Of a DNA stretch of 64,000 nucleotides, positions 1 to 8,058 are shown in pieces. The first letter of the stretch is position 1; every line of letters begins with the position of its first letter. The translations under genes and the position numbers were made by a program. Source of the DNA: Candidatus Sulfotelmatobacter sp. (GTDB lineage Bacteria; Acidobacteriota; Terriglobia; Terriglobales; Acidobacteriaceae); the NCBI GenBank assembly GCA_025462865.1, contig JAOAPI010000056.1, forward strand, positions 40,156 to 104,155, given 5' to 3'. The notes beneath the pieces are model-generated. The model was not told where the DNA came from. It was given only the letters and a program-made list of their open reading frames with translations, and did no database searches.

Positions 1-1167
1 GAAGAAGTCAAAGAACTCTACGGGGACGAACGCCGCACGCGGATCGAAGACGAAGCCGCCGAAATCGTTCTCGAAGATCTCATCGCCGACGAGCAGGTCG
101 CCGTCACCTTCAGCCACTCGGGTTACATGAAGCGCACGCCGATTTCCACCTACCGCATGCAGCGCCGCGGTGGGACGGGCCGCACCGGCATGAAGACTCG
201 CGATGAGGATTTCGTGGAGCATCTCTTCATCGCTTCCACTCACGCTTACATCCTGATCTTCACCAACAAAGGCCGCGTCTATTGGCTGAAGGTGTACGAG
301 ATTCCCGACGTGAGCGCCGCCGGCAGAGGCAAGCACATCGGCAACCTGATCGGCCTGCAACCCGGCGAAACCGTCCGCACCATGCTCGCGGTGCGCAATC
401 TCGAAGAAGAAAGCAAATACATTTTCTTCGCCACGCGCAACGGCCTGGTAAAGAAGTCTGAGCTGCGTGAGTTCATGCACGTACGCTCCAACGGCATCAA
501 CGCCATCAGCATTGAAGAAGGAGACGAACTGGTCGCCGCCCGCATCACTAACGGCAATCAGATCGTTTTCATTGCTTCGCACGAAGGCATGGCCGTGCGC
601 TTTGACGAAAATCACGTTCGTCCCATGGGCCGCGCCGCTTACGGCGTCAACGGCATTAACCTTGAAGAAGGCGATCACGTCGTCGGCATGACGGTAACTC
701 CCAAGCCCGGCGCAGCTCCCGTGGGCGTGCCTGTCCCCGGTGAAGATCCGGTGGATAAAGCCGTTGCGGTCGCCACAGCTCCCGGCACATCCGCAACTCC
801 CGAAGCGGTGGATCTAACGCAGAAGGGCAACCTGATTCTTTCCGTAACCGAAAATGGATACGGCAAGCGCACTCCCGCCGACGAATACCGCCTCACAAAT
901 CGCGCCGGCAAGGGCGTCATCAACGTCAAGACAACGGAGCGCGTAGGCAAAGTTGTCGCCATCGCCCTTGTCGACGAAAACTCTCAAGTCATGCTGATCA
1001 GCCAGTACGGCAAAATCATTCGCATGGATTCGAAAACCATTCGAGAGTCCGGCCGCAACGCGCAAGGAGTGCGCCTGCTACACATGGAGCCCGGCGACCG
1101 CGTGGCCGCAGCTGTTGTGCTGGCGCCAGAAGAAGAGCCGCCCACCAACGGCGGTCTGCTGCAGTAG
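1..1167 (+). CDS. gyrA: DNA gyrase subunit A, C-terminal part (5' end outside window)
   Basis: The reading frame is open from base 1 to the TAG at 1165-1167 (388 residues); the N-terminal winged-helix/active-site Tyr domain is outside the window. The visible part is the end of the coiled-coil arm and the six-bladed C-terminal beta-pinwheel that wraps DNA. A GyrA-box-like motif (QRRGGTG, near base 160) opens the pinwheel, which marks it as gyrase rather than topoisomerase IV ParC. Repeated blade motifs (for example GKIIRMDSKTIRESGRNAQG near the end) are clear. One blade carries a Pro/Ala/Val-rich insertion encoded at about 700-815, probably a surface loop. The protein introduces negative supercoils together with GyrB, encoded at 30731-33385 in this window. 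Confidence 0.97.
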   Translation, partial: EEVKELYGDERRTRIEDEAAEIVLEDLIADEQVAVTFSHSGYMKRTPISTYRMQRRGGTGRTGMKTRDEDFVEHLFIASTHAYILIFTNKGRVYWLKVYEIPDVSAAGRGKHIGNLIGLQPGETVRTMLAVRNLEEESKYIFFATRNGLVKKSELREFMHVRSNGINAISIEEGDELVAARITNGNQIVFIASHEGMAVRFDENHVRPMGRAAYGVNGINLEEGDHVVGMTVTPKPGAAPVGVPVPGEDPVDKAVAVATAPGTSATPEAVDLTQKGNLILSVTENGYGKRTPADEYRLTNRAGKGVINVKTTERVGKVVAIALVDENSQVMLISQYGKIIRMDSKTIRESGRNAQGVRLLHMEPGDRVAAAVVLAPEEEPPTNGGLLQ

Positions 1168-1184
1168 ATTTCGGTTTGAGTAGA

Positions 1185-1243
1185 GCGGGCGCCCTCGCCC
1201 GCTTCTTGGCAGCATGTCTTGGTACGGGATCGGGCTTCAGCCC
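1185..1243. repeat. Palindromic intergenic repeats after gyrA
   Basis: Two short inverted repeats lie in the 203-bp gap after gyrA: GCGGGCG-CCCT-CGCCCGC at 1185-1202 and GGGCT-TC-AGCCC at 1232-1243. The first is also present, with the same 18 bases, at 60406-60423, where it forms the last codons of dusB. They belong to the GC-rich palindrome family scattered over this window. The first may also act as a terminator for gyrA but has no T tract. The rest of 1244-1370 shows nothing recognisable. Confidence 0.6.
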
Positions 1244-1370
1244 CTGAGGGACGTTTCTATCGATGAAGCCCAGGGAGTGCTAGTCGATTCAGAATCCAAT
1301 ACCACTGGAAGCTTGCGACCTCGGAGTTTACCCAAGACATTTCTGGTTAACTATCCTCTCTAGCGCAAGC

Positions 1371-2216
1371 CTACCTCACTCCCTGCTTCCTATTAATTTC
1401 CTTGGAAAATTCCGTAACGAAATTCAGCAGCGTTCCCCAACCCAACTGTCCCAACATCGCTCTTCCGCCCTCAGCAGCCGCATTGGGGGAACCCGCCTTC
1501 CAGGTCGCCAAGATGACTCCTCCGCCAAATGCTCCTCCATACAGCGCCCACTGCGGACGCAAACGCTCCTCACTGCGATCGTATGTCATCAGATTCCGGA
1601 TGACCGCATGCCTTGTTCGCGGCCACAGCCCATCGCATTTGCATTTGTCGTATCGAACTTCGTATCCCAGTTTCGCGTTCCCCAGCGCCGCTAGAGTGTT
1701 CGTCGCAATAAACTGCCCTTCCCGCGATGCAAACCGCTCCGCATAGCCTCCCCAGCCATCGTCCCATTGCCGTGGCGTCCCCGACGCCTGATCGATCCCC
1801 GCGCCAAACATTCGCTTCAAATATGCGCCCGGGGTCGTCAGCGTCTGTCGCAGATAAATCACTTCCCGCTGTTTTCTCGTCAACGTAATCAGCGGCTGAT
1901 CCTTGCGGACATAAACTCCCTCAATCCACGTCGATTCCCAATTCCTCGCTCTGATCAATCCAGCCGCCGCAGCGCGCTCCGTCAGCTCAGCTGCTTGTAT
2001 CGATCGTCCTTCGATCTGCTGCACCGGACCCGAACTTTCTTTCTTAGTTTCTCCCGGCGCATCCGGAAGCTCTTTCCCCTGTGTTTGCCCCTGAGCTTGG
2101 CCGGAAGTCGAGGCCGGATTCTGTTGCCCTTGACTCCCCTGCGCCCAGCCCAGTCCGTGTGCCATCGCTACTAGCAAACACGTCGTCGCAGCAACTCTAC
2201 CTGGCAGTTTAAACAT
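1371..2216 (-). CDS. Exported hypothetical protein
   Basis: A 281-residue protein with a clear N-terminal signal peptide (MFKLPGRVAATTCLLVAMA, then a WAQG cleavage area). A low-complexity Gln/Ser/Gly/Thr stretch of about 35 residues follows, then a folded region with many aromatic residues. I recognise no domain or catalytic motif. An in-frame start lies seven codons upstream (2237), but the start at 2216 gives a proper signal peptide. It probably works in the periplasm or outer membrane. It is transcribed towards gyrA and diverges from the TonB-like gene at 2409. Confidence 0.65.
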   Translation of the reverse strand: MFKLPGRVAATTCLLVAMAHGLGWAQGSQGQQNPASTSGQAQGQTQGKELPDAPGETKKESSGPVQQIEGRSIQAAELTERAAAAGLIRARNWESTWIEGVYVRKDQPLITLTRKQREVIYLRQTLTTPGAYLKRMFGAGIDQASGTPRQWDDGWGGYAERFASREGQFIATNTLAALGNAKLGYEVRYDKCKCDGLWPRTRHAVIRNLMTYDRSEERLRPQWALYGGAFGGGVILATWKAGSPNAAAEGGRAMLGQLGWGTLLNFVTEFSKEINRKQGVR

Positions 2217-2408
2217 GTATGAACTTTCCCCTCGCATCGTCCAAGAATACTCCGATCAAACCTCACAGCTTTTTTCCATCGTTTATGTTCTGGTGAAGCC
2301 TTGGCCATCTTACCGTCACAAGTGTCCGATAGTACGCTTCCTGTGCATGCACTTCCCCTGGAACCACTCTTGAATCGGGCGGAGTAATATATCCCCATCA
2401 CGAATCAG

Positions 2409-3437
2409 ATGAATCGTCGTATCCTGCTCATCGCGGCATGCTTTGCACTGGTTTCCAAATCCTTCGCACAAGATCTTCACAAACAAGAGACACACGCGCA
2501 GATTCAAGAACGTGCCGACGCACTGATGGAGCACGCGCGCCAGCTCTCCGACATCCGCTCTCCGAATGCCCCCGCATTTCGTCTGAAGGCAACTTTTTCA
2601 TTTGTTGGAAACGACCTCGAAACTGTCCAGGGAACCTTCACAGAAATATGGCTTTCGAAGGGGCAATGGCGTCGCGAGATTGCGGTCGGCGCCCTATTGC
2701 ACGTTGAAGTAGGTAGTCCAAACAGGATTTGGACCCTTGAGAAGACTGAGAGCTTCCCCGAGAAGGCGAAGCAAATCGTCCGCTTGATGCAAATCTTTCC
2801 TGGCAACTCCAAGAAACTCGACTTCGAATCTATCGCTGACCGCGGCGAGTTGAGTCCCCCCATGGCCTGTGCCATCTCAAAGCCCGGAGCGCAGCACGAA
2901 AGATCTGCATTCTGTTTCGAAAAGAAGAGCGGCGCTCTGCTTGAAAGGGTCTTACCCGAATTGCGGGGCGGTAGTGTATTCGACTATTCCTGCGACTATG
3001 GCAAATTTAACAAGTTCGGCGATTTCTGGTTTCCCCGCGAGATGGCATGCTTCGAGGATAGACACAAGAAGATGGAAGCCAAAGTGGAGGATCTTTCCGT
3101 CGAGTCCACGCCCGATCCCGCGCTGTTCGCTCCACCCCCTGGGGCCGTCGAATTGGGCGCGTGTACAGAAGTTATGCGTCCCCCGGTGGCTGAACTTACT
3201 CGTATTCCCAACCCCCCGTTTGGATCCCGTGATAACGCGGCGAAGGTCACATTGTCGCTGGTCGTTGACACAAAAGGAAAACCGCAAGATGTCAGAGTGG
3301 TGGGACCAAGACGGAAAAATTACGACGAGTCAGCTCTCAGTGCCGTCCGCGGATGGCGCTTCAAGCCTGGTACGTGCAATGGAGACCCTATGCCGTTTCA
3401 AATGTATGTGGAAGTTGACTTCCGTCTCTACCGCTAA
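2409..3437 (+). CDS. Exported protein with C-terminal TonB-type domain
   Basis: A 342-residue protein with a signal peptide (MNRRILLIAACFALVSKSFA) and cleavage before QDL. The last about 85 residues match the TonB C-terminal fold as seen in acidobacterial proteins: AAKVTLSLVVDTKGKPQDV, then a SALSAVRGWRFKPG motif and a final beta strand ending in DFRLYR. Residues 30-220 look like an outer-membrane lipoprotein carrier-like or DUF-type beta domain (LKATFSFVG, TEIWLSKGQWRREI), which I cannot name. In this lineage such TonB-domain proteins often lack the usual membrane anchor, so a direct energy-transducing role is uncertain. Confidence 0.75.
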   Translation: MNRRILLIAACFALVSKSFAQDLHKQETHAQIQERADALMEHARQLSDIRSPNAPAFRLKATFSFVGNDLETVQGTFTEIWLSKGQWRREIAVGALLHVEVGSPNRIWTLEKTESFPEKAKQIVRLMQIFPGNSKKLDFESIADRGELSPPMACAISKPGAQHERSAFCFEKKSGALLERVLPELRGGSVFDYSCDYGKFNKFGDFWFPREMACFEDRHKKMEAKVEDLSVESTPDPALFAPPPGAVELGACTEVMRPPVAELTRIPNPPFGSRDNAAKVTLSLVVDTKGKPQDVRVVGPRRKNYDESALSAVRGWRFKPGTCNGDPMPFQMYVEVDFRLYR

Positions 3438-3466
3438 TGCTCACTGCTCAGCACTTGATACCGGCA

Positions 3467-4126
3467 CTACCCTCTCTCGAACGCGTGCTTCTTCTCTACC
3501 TCATCCACCGCACTCCGCATCGAGTTCTCAAACGTTTCCGCCTGCCCCATCAACCCTGCAGTTGCTTCAGCCCAATCGCCTTCCATCCGCACCCATCCGT
3601 CTCCCGCGACCAGCCGGCCCGCAATTTCCACCAGATGCCCAGGAGTTGTTTCTAAATATTGCGCGTCCGTTGGATCGCCAACCCAGACTCGCTTCTCTCC
3701 GCCCAATTTCGTCGACCAATAAACCTTCCGCTCCAGAAACGTGGCAATCACCTCGTCGGTCGCTTTCCCAAATACCCACTTCTGCCGCTTGAAATCATAA
3801 TGCCGGCTGGAAAAAGCCACTGGCTTTAGCTTCCCTGACTTCACAAATTCAATCTGCGTTCGGTCTACTTCTTTGCGCAGAGCATTGATTACCGGCGCCT
3901 CTGCATCCTTCGGTTCCAAAGAAGCCAACACCTCTTTGACCGTCGCCGACAAATTTACCGCCACGGGTGCGTGCAGCCCATCCGAATTTTCCAGCCGGAT
4001 CTCTCCATGCAACACCCAAAAGTCCGCTCCCGACGTCGACCGGTGAAACGGCCACTCCAGTTCAATCGTCAACGGCAACCCCGTCGTCGTAACCCAAATC
4101 TTTTTCTGTTCCCCCGCCTGCGTCAT
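3467..4126 (-). CDS. Conserved-looking hypothetical protein
   Basis: A 219-residue soluble protein with no signal peptide or membrane segment. The ATG at 4126 (MTQAGEQKKIWV) is preferred over the GTG at 4138. The sequence alternates beta-strand-like stretches (TTGLPLTIELEWPF, DFWVLHGEIRLEN) with an acidic/basic helical middle (LRKEVDRTQIEFVKSGKLKPV) and has a coherent codon pattern. I recognise no family. It is convergent with the TonB-domain gene (29-bp gap). Confidence 0.6.
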   Translation of the reverse strand: MTQAGEQKKIWVTTTGLPLTIELEWPFHRSTSGADFWVLHGEIRLENSDGLHAPVAVNLSATVKEVLASLEPKDAEAPVINALRKEVDRTQIEFVKSGKLKPVAFSSRHYDFKRQKWVFGKATDEVIATFLERKVYWSTKLGGEKRVWVGDPTDAQYLETTPGHLVEIAGRLVAGDGWVRMEGDWAEATAGLMGQAETFENSMRSAVDEVEKKHAFERG

Positions 4127-4162
4127 CGCGTAACCCACCCTTTGATAAGACTGAAACTCATT

Positions 4163-4188
4163 TTGTCACACTGAGCGAAGTGAGATGG
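4163..4188. repeat. Interspersed GAGCGAAG-type repeat fragment
   Basis: The string TGTCACACTGAGCGAAGTG resembles a widespread intergenic sequence of the form GTCATnCTGAGCGAAGcGAgGnAnCT. Related fragments lie at 9126-9153 (inside parB), 14964-14997, 28716-28785 and 41724-41765. Function unknown. Confidence 0.4.
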
Positions 4189-4281
4189 AGTCTCCACGCC
4201 CGAAGCCATAGTTCGCACGTATTACCCTGTGTTCCTCTGTGTCCCCTGTAGTAAAGACTTTGATCTGCCTCGCCAGCTCAA

Positions 4282-4803
4282 CTACTTCTTCCTCCTCACC
4301 TTAGCCCCCATCCGCAACAATTTCCTTACCGTGCCTGTCGGCAGCCGCTTCATTTGATCATGCAACTCCGTCACCGCCTCAAAAAATCCCGCCATCGCCG
4401 CCAGACGCTCCCGCGTAAACTCCGCACCTGTTTCTTGCGGATCCAACTCCTCCAAACTCCGTCGCAGCATTTCGCGCGTCGGATCAATCTCCCTCCGCTT
4501 CCTCTGCTCAATCACCAGTCGGAACATCTCCCACACATCTTTCATCGACTCGTAATGTTCCCGCCGATCCCCCAGTACATGCACTGCGCGCACAATGCCC
4601 CAGCCCTCGAGCTCCCGGATCGATGTGCTGACATTCGAGCGGGCGACGCTCAATGTCTCTGCGATCTGCTCCGCTGGCAGCGCCCGCGGCGACAAATACA
4701 GCAGCGCATGGATTTGCGCGACTGTGCGGTTGATGCCCCATCGCGTGCCCATTTCGCCCCAGTGCAGGATGTATTGTTTCTGCACCACCGTGAGATTCGC
4801 CAT
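4282..4803 (-). CDS. GbsR/MarR-family transcriptional regulator
   Basis: A 173-residue winged-helix regulator. It matches the GbsR-type MarR branch: an N-terminal helix with WGEMGTRWGINRTVAQIHALL, a recognition-helix region (LPAEQIAETLSVARSNVSTS), the wing (IRELEGWGIVRAVHVLGDRREHY), then a long C-terminal dimerisation helix region (RKRREIDPTREML). The ligand is unknown. It is divergent from the exported protein at 5083; the 279-bp gap between them is the likely regulatory region. That gap has an AT-rich stretch around 4900-4960 but no clear operator that I can point to. Confidence 0.85.
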   Translation of the reverse strand: MANLTVVQKQYILHWGEMGTRWGINRTVAQIHALLYLSPRALPAEQIAETLSVARSNVSTSIRELEGWGIVRAVHVLGDRREHYESMKDVWEMFRLVIEQRKRREIDPTREMLRRSLEELDPQETGAEFTRERLAAMAGFFEAVTELHDQMKRLPTGTVRKLLRMGAKVRRKK

Positions 4804-5082
4804 ATCAGTACTTTCAGTTCAAACAGAATCTACAGAATGCCCAGCTCTCCCGTCAACCGCCTACGCGTCTTCCTGCTCATCCATTGCAGAAAAGTGATAA
4901 CTTTTTGCGCGCGCACTTTACAAAACAATACAGAAATACTCCGCCCGTAATTCTTGAAATATTGATAGGATTGGACGCACAGAATTTGACCCGTTCCCTC
5001 CGGACTGGCTTCCCGCCCTGCTTTCAGCCCGTTTGAGCGGTTCCCCCCAGATAACCAAAAATACTCAGGAGAATCAATTCGT

Positions 5083-6360
5083 ATGAAGAAGTTCGCAGTC
5101 TGCATCCTATCCCTGGCGATTTTCACCCTCACAGCTTTTGCGGCACAAAACAAAAATGAACTTCCCAAAAATTTCCTAACGAGCAAACACTCGATTCATG
5201 CTAACAAGGCTGGAGGAGTTCACGGCAAAGGCAACATCCCTACACCTCACGGATTTCCCGTCGGCGTGGATACTCTGGTCAATTTTACTGATCACTTCGA
5301 ATCCCAGGGAGTTTACTTTGACGGCAGCGCTCACCATACCTGGGAATACAGCATGGTCGGCAACAAGCCAGCCCAAGGGGGAACCACCACCGTCAACGCG
5401 CCTGTAGTCCCCGTGATTATCGACATGCACAATAACGACGGATCTCCAGCTTTCGCGGTCAACCAGTTCGGCCAAACGATCCGGCTCATCTCGCTTCCCG
5501 ACCCTTTCATTCAATCTTTCATGAACGGCCCGGTGTTCGGCGTATCCAGTTACACCAGCAGCCCCGTTCCAACCCAGTTCACTGACGCGGTCCAGCGCGC
5601 AGAGTTCGGCAAGAAAGCTCGTTCTGACTGGCACACGATGCTCGCTCCCACCATAAAGACCACGCGAACCATGGTCCTGACCGCGGACAATTTCTTTTTT
5701 GCGTTCAACGACGATGGCGGCTGCTGTCTTTTCGTGTTGGCCAGCGATCCGGCATTCAGCGCTCAATTGTTCCCTTCCTCCACGCCGGATAACTCCACAG
5801 TCATCGGCGCCGCGGAAGTGGCCGGCGACATCACCACCAAAGATATCTCCACCTTCATGTTCCCCAACACCTATCTCTACGAGAACAACGATCCCAACCA
5901 GTGCTGCGTTCTGGGTTTTCACTCTTTCGACTTCGAGGCTGGAGACTCCTCTAACGGGAACCAACTAAGATTCTATGTCATGAACTACTCCAGTTGGATC
6001 AGCCCCGGCCTGTTCGGCGGCGGATTCCAGGACGTTACCGCTCACAGCCACGAGATCGCCGAGACCTTTAACGATCCCTTTGTCGGTTTCGACGGAATCC
6101 ACAACGTCGTTCCCTTCTGGCAGAACCCGGCTGGTCAGTGCCAGGATCTACTCGAAGACGGCGACGTGATTGAGGATCTCAACAATCCCACGTATCCCGT
6201 CACCATTGGAGGTTTCACTTATCACCCGCAAAACGAGGCTCTGTTGCCGTGGTTCGAGTTTCAGAAAAACTCCACCGCCATCGACAATGCTTACAGCTAT
6301 CCGGATGAGACTCTTCTCACTTCGCTCTCAGCTGTTCAGCCGCTAAACTGCGGTCAGTAG
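5083..6360 (+). CDS. Secreted protein with HExxE zincin-like motif, function unknown
   Basis: A 425-residue protein with a signal peptide (MKKFAVCILSLAIFTLTAFA, cleavage before AQN). A PHGFPVGVDTLVNFTDHFES segment starts the mature domain. Two Cys-Cys pairs (GGCCLF and NQCCVL) suggest disulphides outside the cytoplasm. The segment DVTAHSHEIAETFNDPFVG resembles a zincin-type metal site, but the second His of HExxH is Glu, so protease activity is not established. It may be related to a family of acidobacterial secreted proteins with SHExxE...NDP motifs; I infer this from memory. A strong terminator follows directly. Confidence 0.65.
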   Translation: MKKFAVCILSLAIFTLTAFAAQNKNELPKNFLTSKHSIHANKAGGVHGKGNIPTPHGFPVGVDTLVNFTDHFESQGVYFDGSAHHTWEYSMVGNKPAQGGTTTVNAPVVPVIIDMHNNDGSPAFAVNQFGQTIRLISLPDPFIQSFMNGPVFGVSSYTSSPVPTQFTDAVQRAEFGKKARSDWHTMLAPTIKTTRTMVLTADNFFFAFNDDGGCCLFVLASDPAFSAQLFPSSTPDNSTVIGAAEVAGDITTKDISTFMFPNTYLYENNDPNQCCVLGFHSFDFEAGDSSNGNQLRFYVMNYSSWISPGLFGGGFQDVTAHSHEIAETFNDPFVGFDGIHNVVPFWQNPAGQCQDLLEDGDVIEDLNNPTYPVTIGGFTYHPQNEALLPWFEFQKNSTAIDNAYSYPDETLLTSLSAVQPLNCGQ

Positions 6361-6384
6361 CTAAAACCCTAAGACGGGAAACAC

Positions 6385-6417
6385 AAAGGGCACCGCATGC
6401 GGTGCCCTTTTTCTTTC
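6385..6417 (+). terminator. Rho-independent terminator
   Basis: A perfect 26-bp inverted repeat at 6385-6410 with half-site AAAGGGCACCGCA, followed by a T-rich run (TTTTTCTTTCT). It lies 25 bp after the stop of the secreted-protein gene and ends its transcript. Confidence 0.85.
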
Positions 6418-6531
6418 TGCGTGGCGCGGACGCCTCACTTAGGAATTGCCGAAACCAGTATTCACTTCACTGTTGCTGTCGCGCCGAGGTTATATCTCCG
6501 TAACCTTTCCTTGCAAGCTAGAGTCGACGGG

Positions 6532-6711
6532 TTACTTCGGCGAAGCTACGCCCTCGCCACTCTGCTTCTCACCGCTAATCTCTGACTTCTCGGAGTCCAC
6601 CTTTTTCTTAGCAGGCCTCCGCGCCGCCTCAGCCCGCTTCCGCTCCTGATGCCGTCGATCGTGAAACGCCTGGTCCGACCCTTGTTTCTTCATGCTCTCA
6701 GCTTGCCACAT
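6532..6711 (-). CDS. Small basic hypothetical protein
   Basis: A 59-codon frame starting MWQAESMKKQ and ending SGEGVASPK, rich in Lys, Arg, Glu and Ala (HQERKRAEAARRPAKKK). It diverges from rsmG (start 6821). Codon choice looks like that of neighbouring genes and charged residues dominate, as in a small helical or nucleic-acid-binding protein. There is no recognisable family. The downstream ATG (MKKQG) is an alternative start. It could be spurious. Confidence 0.4.
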   Translation of the reverse strand: MWQAESMKKQGSDQAFHDRRHQERKRAEAARRPAKKKVDSEKSEISGEKQSGEGVASPK

Positions 6712-6820
6712 CGCCGCAAAGTTAGCCAGCAGGCGATAAATAACTCGACTTGGCTAACTCGGCCCCAAACTCGAGCAGCCCAGTTGAGCCAGATGTCCCA
6801 TCATCTACAATCGAGGGTCC

Positions 6821-7600
6821 ATGGAACCCGCACTCATAGCCAAACTGCTCCAGCCATTTCTGCGGGACGCCGGGGAACAACAACCTTTTGCGCACGACGC
6901 CCTTTACCATCATATATCGACGTACATCGATATACTCCTTCATTGGAACGCCCGCATCAACCTCACCGCCGTACGCGATCCGGAAGAAATAGTCACCCGA
7001 CACTTCGGCGAATCCCTTTTTGCCGCCCGCCATCTATTTCCCGGCGCGGCCTCTGCGGAGAAGACCAGTCCCGCAGGCTCAAAGTGTCAACCGTTGATGT
7101 CCAATGCCCGCGTAGCTGACCTGGGTTCTGGCGCTGGATTCCCCGGGATTCCGATTAAACTCTGGGCTCCTCACATAGCCCTTACGCTGGTCGAATCCAA
7201 CCACAAGAAGGCCACCTTCCTTCGCGAGGTCACCCGCACCCTTACATTGACGGACGTCGATATAACACACGCCCGTGCTGAAACTCTTCCACTCTCCAGT
7301 TTCGACGTGGTAACCCTGCGCGCTGTGGAACGTCTTGTCGACGTCCTGGCCACAGCCGTCGCGGTTCTAGTTCCCGCTGGCCGCTTGGCGCTACTGATCT
7401 CTTCTTCTCAACTCAACGCGGTACACCGGACGATTCCTTCCTTCGAGTTTGATGACCCGATTCCGGTTCCCGCGTCCGAATCACGTGTTTTACTGATCGG
7501 CAGGAAGCCCTTCAGGAACTCGGGACTAACGGATGTTCCCATGGGAACATCCGAGCAGTCGGCAGCGAAGCGTTTGCCGTCTGGACCATATGAAACCTAG
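6821..7600 (+). CDS. rsmG: 16S rRNA (guanine-N7)-methyltransferase RsmG
   Basis: A 259-residue class I SAM-dependent methyltransferase that methylates N7 of G527 in 16S rRNA. The SAM motif ADLGSGAGFPGIPIKLW is intact. The N-terminal family helix (ILLHWNARINLTAVRD) and the ESNHKKATFLREV and VTLRAVERL segments are typical. The 3' end is unusual: the last about 30 codons run through a parS-like palindrome (7534-7549), giving a tail (DVPMGTSEQ) that is probably not part of the fold. Two copies of the 22-bp palindrome also lie inside the coding sequence. It precedes parA-parB, a common arrangement. Confidence 0.95.
   Translation: MEPALIAKLLQPFLRDAGEQQPFAHDALYHHISTYIDILLHWNARINLTAVRDPEEIVTRHFGESLFAARHLFPGAASAEKTSPAGSKCQPLMSNARVADLGSGAGFPGIPIKLWAPHIALTLVESNHKKATFLREVTRTLTLTDVDITHARAETLPLSSFDVVTLRAVERLVDVLATAVAVLVPAGRLALLISSSQLNAVHRTIPSFEFDDPIPVPASESRVLLIGRKPFRNSGLTDVPMGTSEQSAAKRLPSGPYET
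6913..6934. repeat. 22-bp partition-region palindrome, copy 1
   Basis: Arms TATATCGA and TCGATATA around CGTACA, inside rsmG. It is the most symmetrical of five copies; the others are at 7243, 8864, 8890 and 8912. Across copies the left half reads T(A/G)(T/C)AT(T/C)GAC and the right half (A/G)TCGAT(A/C)TA with constant spacing. Confidence 0.65.
7243..7264. repeat. 22-bp partition-region palindrome, copy 2
   Basis: Left half TACATTGAC, right half GTCGATATA, inside rsmG. The left half is identical to that of the copy at 8890. Confidence 0.6.
7534..7549. promoter_or_regulatory. parS: parS-like site 1
   Basis: TGTTCCCATGGGAACA, a perfect 16-bp palindrome that extends to 22 bp (GGA...TCC, 7531-7552). 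It lies inside the 3' end of rsmG. It has the layout of the chromosomal parS site (TGTTTCACGTGAAACA) with C/G changes at the inner positions. ParB (8987-10039) is the likely binding protein. Confidence 0.8.
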
Positions 7601-7767
7601 GAACCAAGTCAGTAAGAGTGGTAAAACAATCATGTTCCACTGGTTTTATGCCAAGTTCCCGTACATAAATACTACACTTGTGGGACATTTATTCACTCCA
7701 AGCTTAACTCTTGCCTTGCCGAGTTTAGCGGCCAGGTTTCAGTTTAGCGCCGCAAGTCCGATCCCTC

Positions 7768-7783
7768 TGTTCCCGCCGGAACA
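7768..7783. promoter_or_regulatory. Degenerate parS-like site
   Basis: TGTTCCCGCCGGAACA: the outer six bases on each side match the other sites, but the centre is not symmetrical. It is a weak or decayed parS candidate in the rsmG-parA gap. Confidence 0.45.
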
Positions 7784-7863
7784 TTAAGCCTCCGCTATTT
7801 GCCTCCGTTCTCGGCGAGGCCCCTCCAGCGGCCGCGCGGATACGTAGCGTGCTGGCTTCTGAG

Positions 7864-7879
7864 TGTTCCCATGGGAACA
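7864..7879. promoter_or_regulatory. parS: parS-like site 2
   Basis: TGTTCCCATGGGAACA, identical to site 1, 180 bp upstream of the chosen parA start. The 458-bp gap 7601-8058 holds no gene that I can support; its recognisable content is these sites. Confidence 0.8.
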
Positions 7880-7936
7880 TCGTCGGCCACCTCGGCATGT
7901 CCTCTTCTCCTTGGCCGTCCAGTAATCATGGTTAAC

Positions 7937-7952
7937 TGTTCCCGTGGGAACA
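7937..7952. promoter_or_regulatory. parS: parS-like site 3
   Basis: TGTTCCCGTGGGAACA, a 16-bp palindrome except for the central base pair choice (CGTG in place of CATG), 73 bp from site 2 and about 107 bp before parA. It could also mediate ParB/ParA autoregulation. Confidence 0.8.
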
Positions 7953-8058
7953 GCGGAACCTGTTTTGCACACAAATTCGACTTGTGCACAGCATTCGACG
8001 TTGCAATCGAAATACGAGTCGCATTATGCTGCGAACAGCTCTGGCTCCTGGACAATCT

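Noticed and set aside
2869..3792. 307-codon plus-strand frame overlapping two genes
   Set aside because: It crosses the TonB-domain gene in another frame and the hypothetical gene at 3467; its composition is Ser/Pro/Arg-rich without motifs.
7982..7990. TTGTGCACA as a DnaA box before parA
   Set aside because: A single site with a mismatch at the third base and no cluster or AT-rich element nearby; the origin is more likely by dnaA-dnaN.
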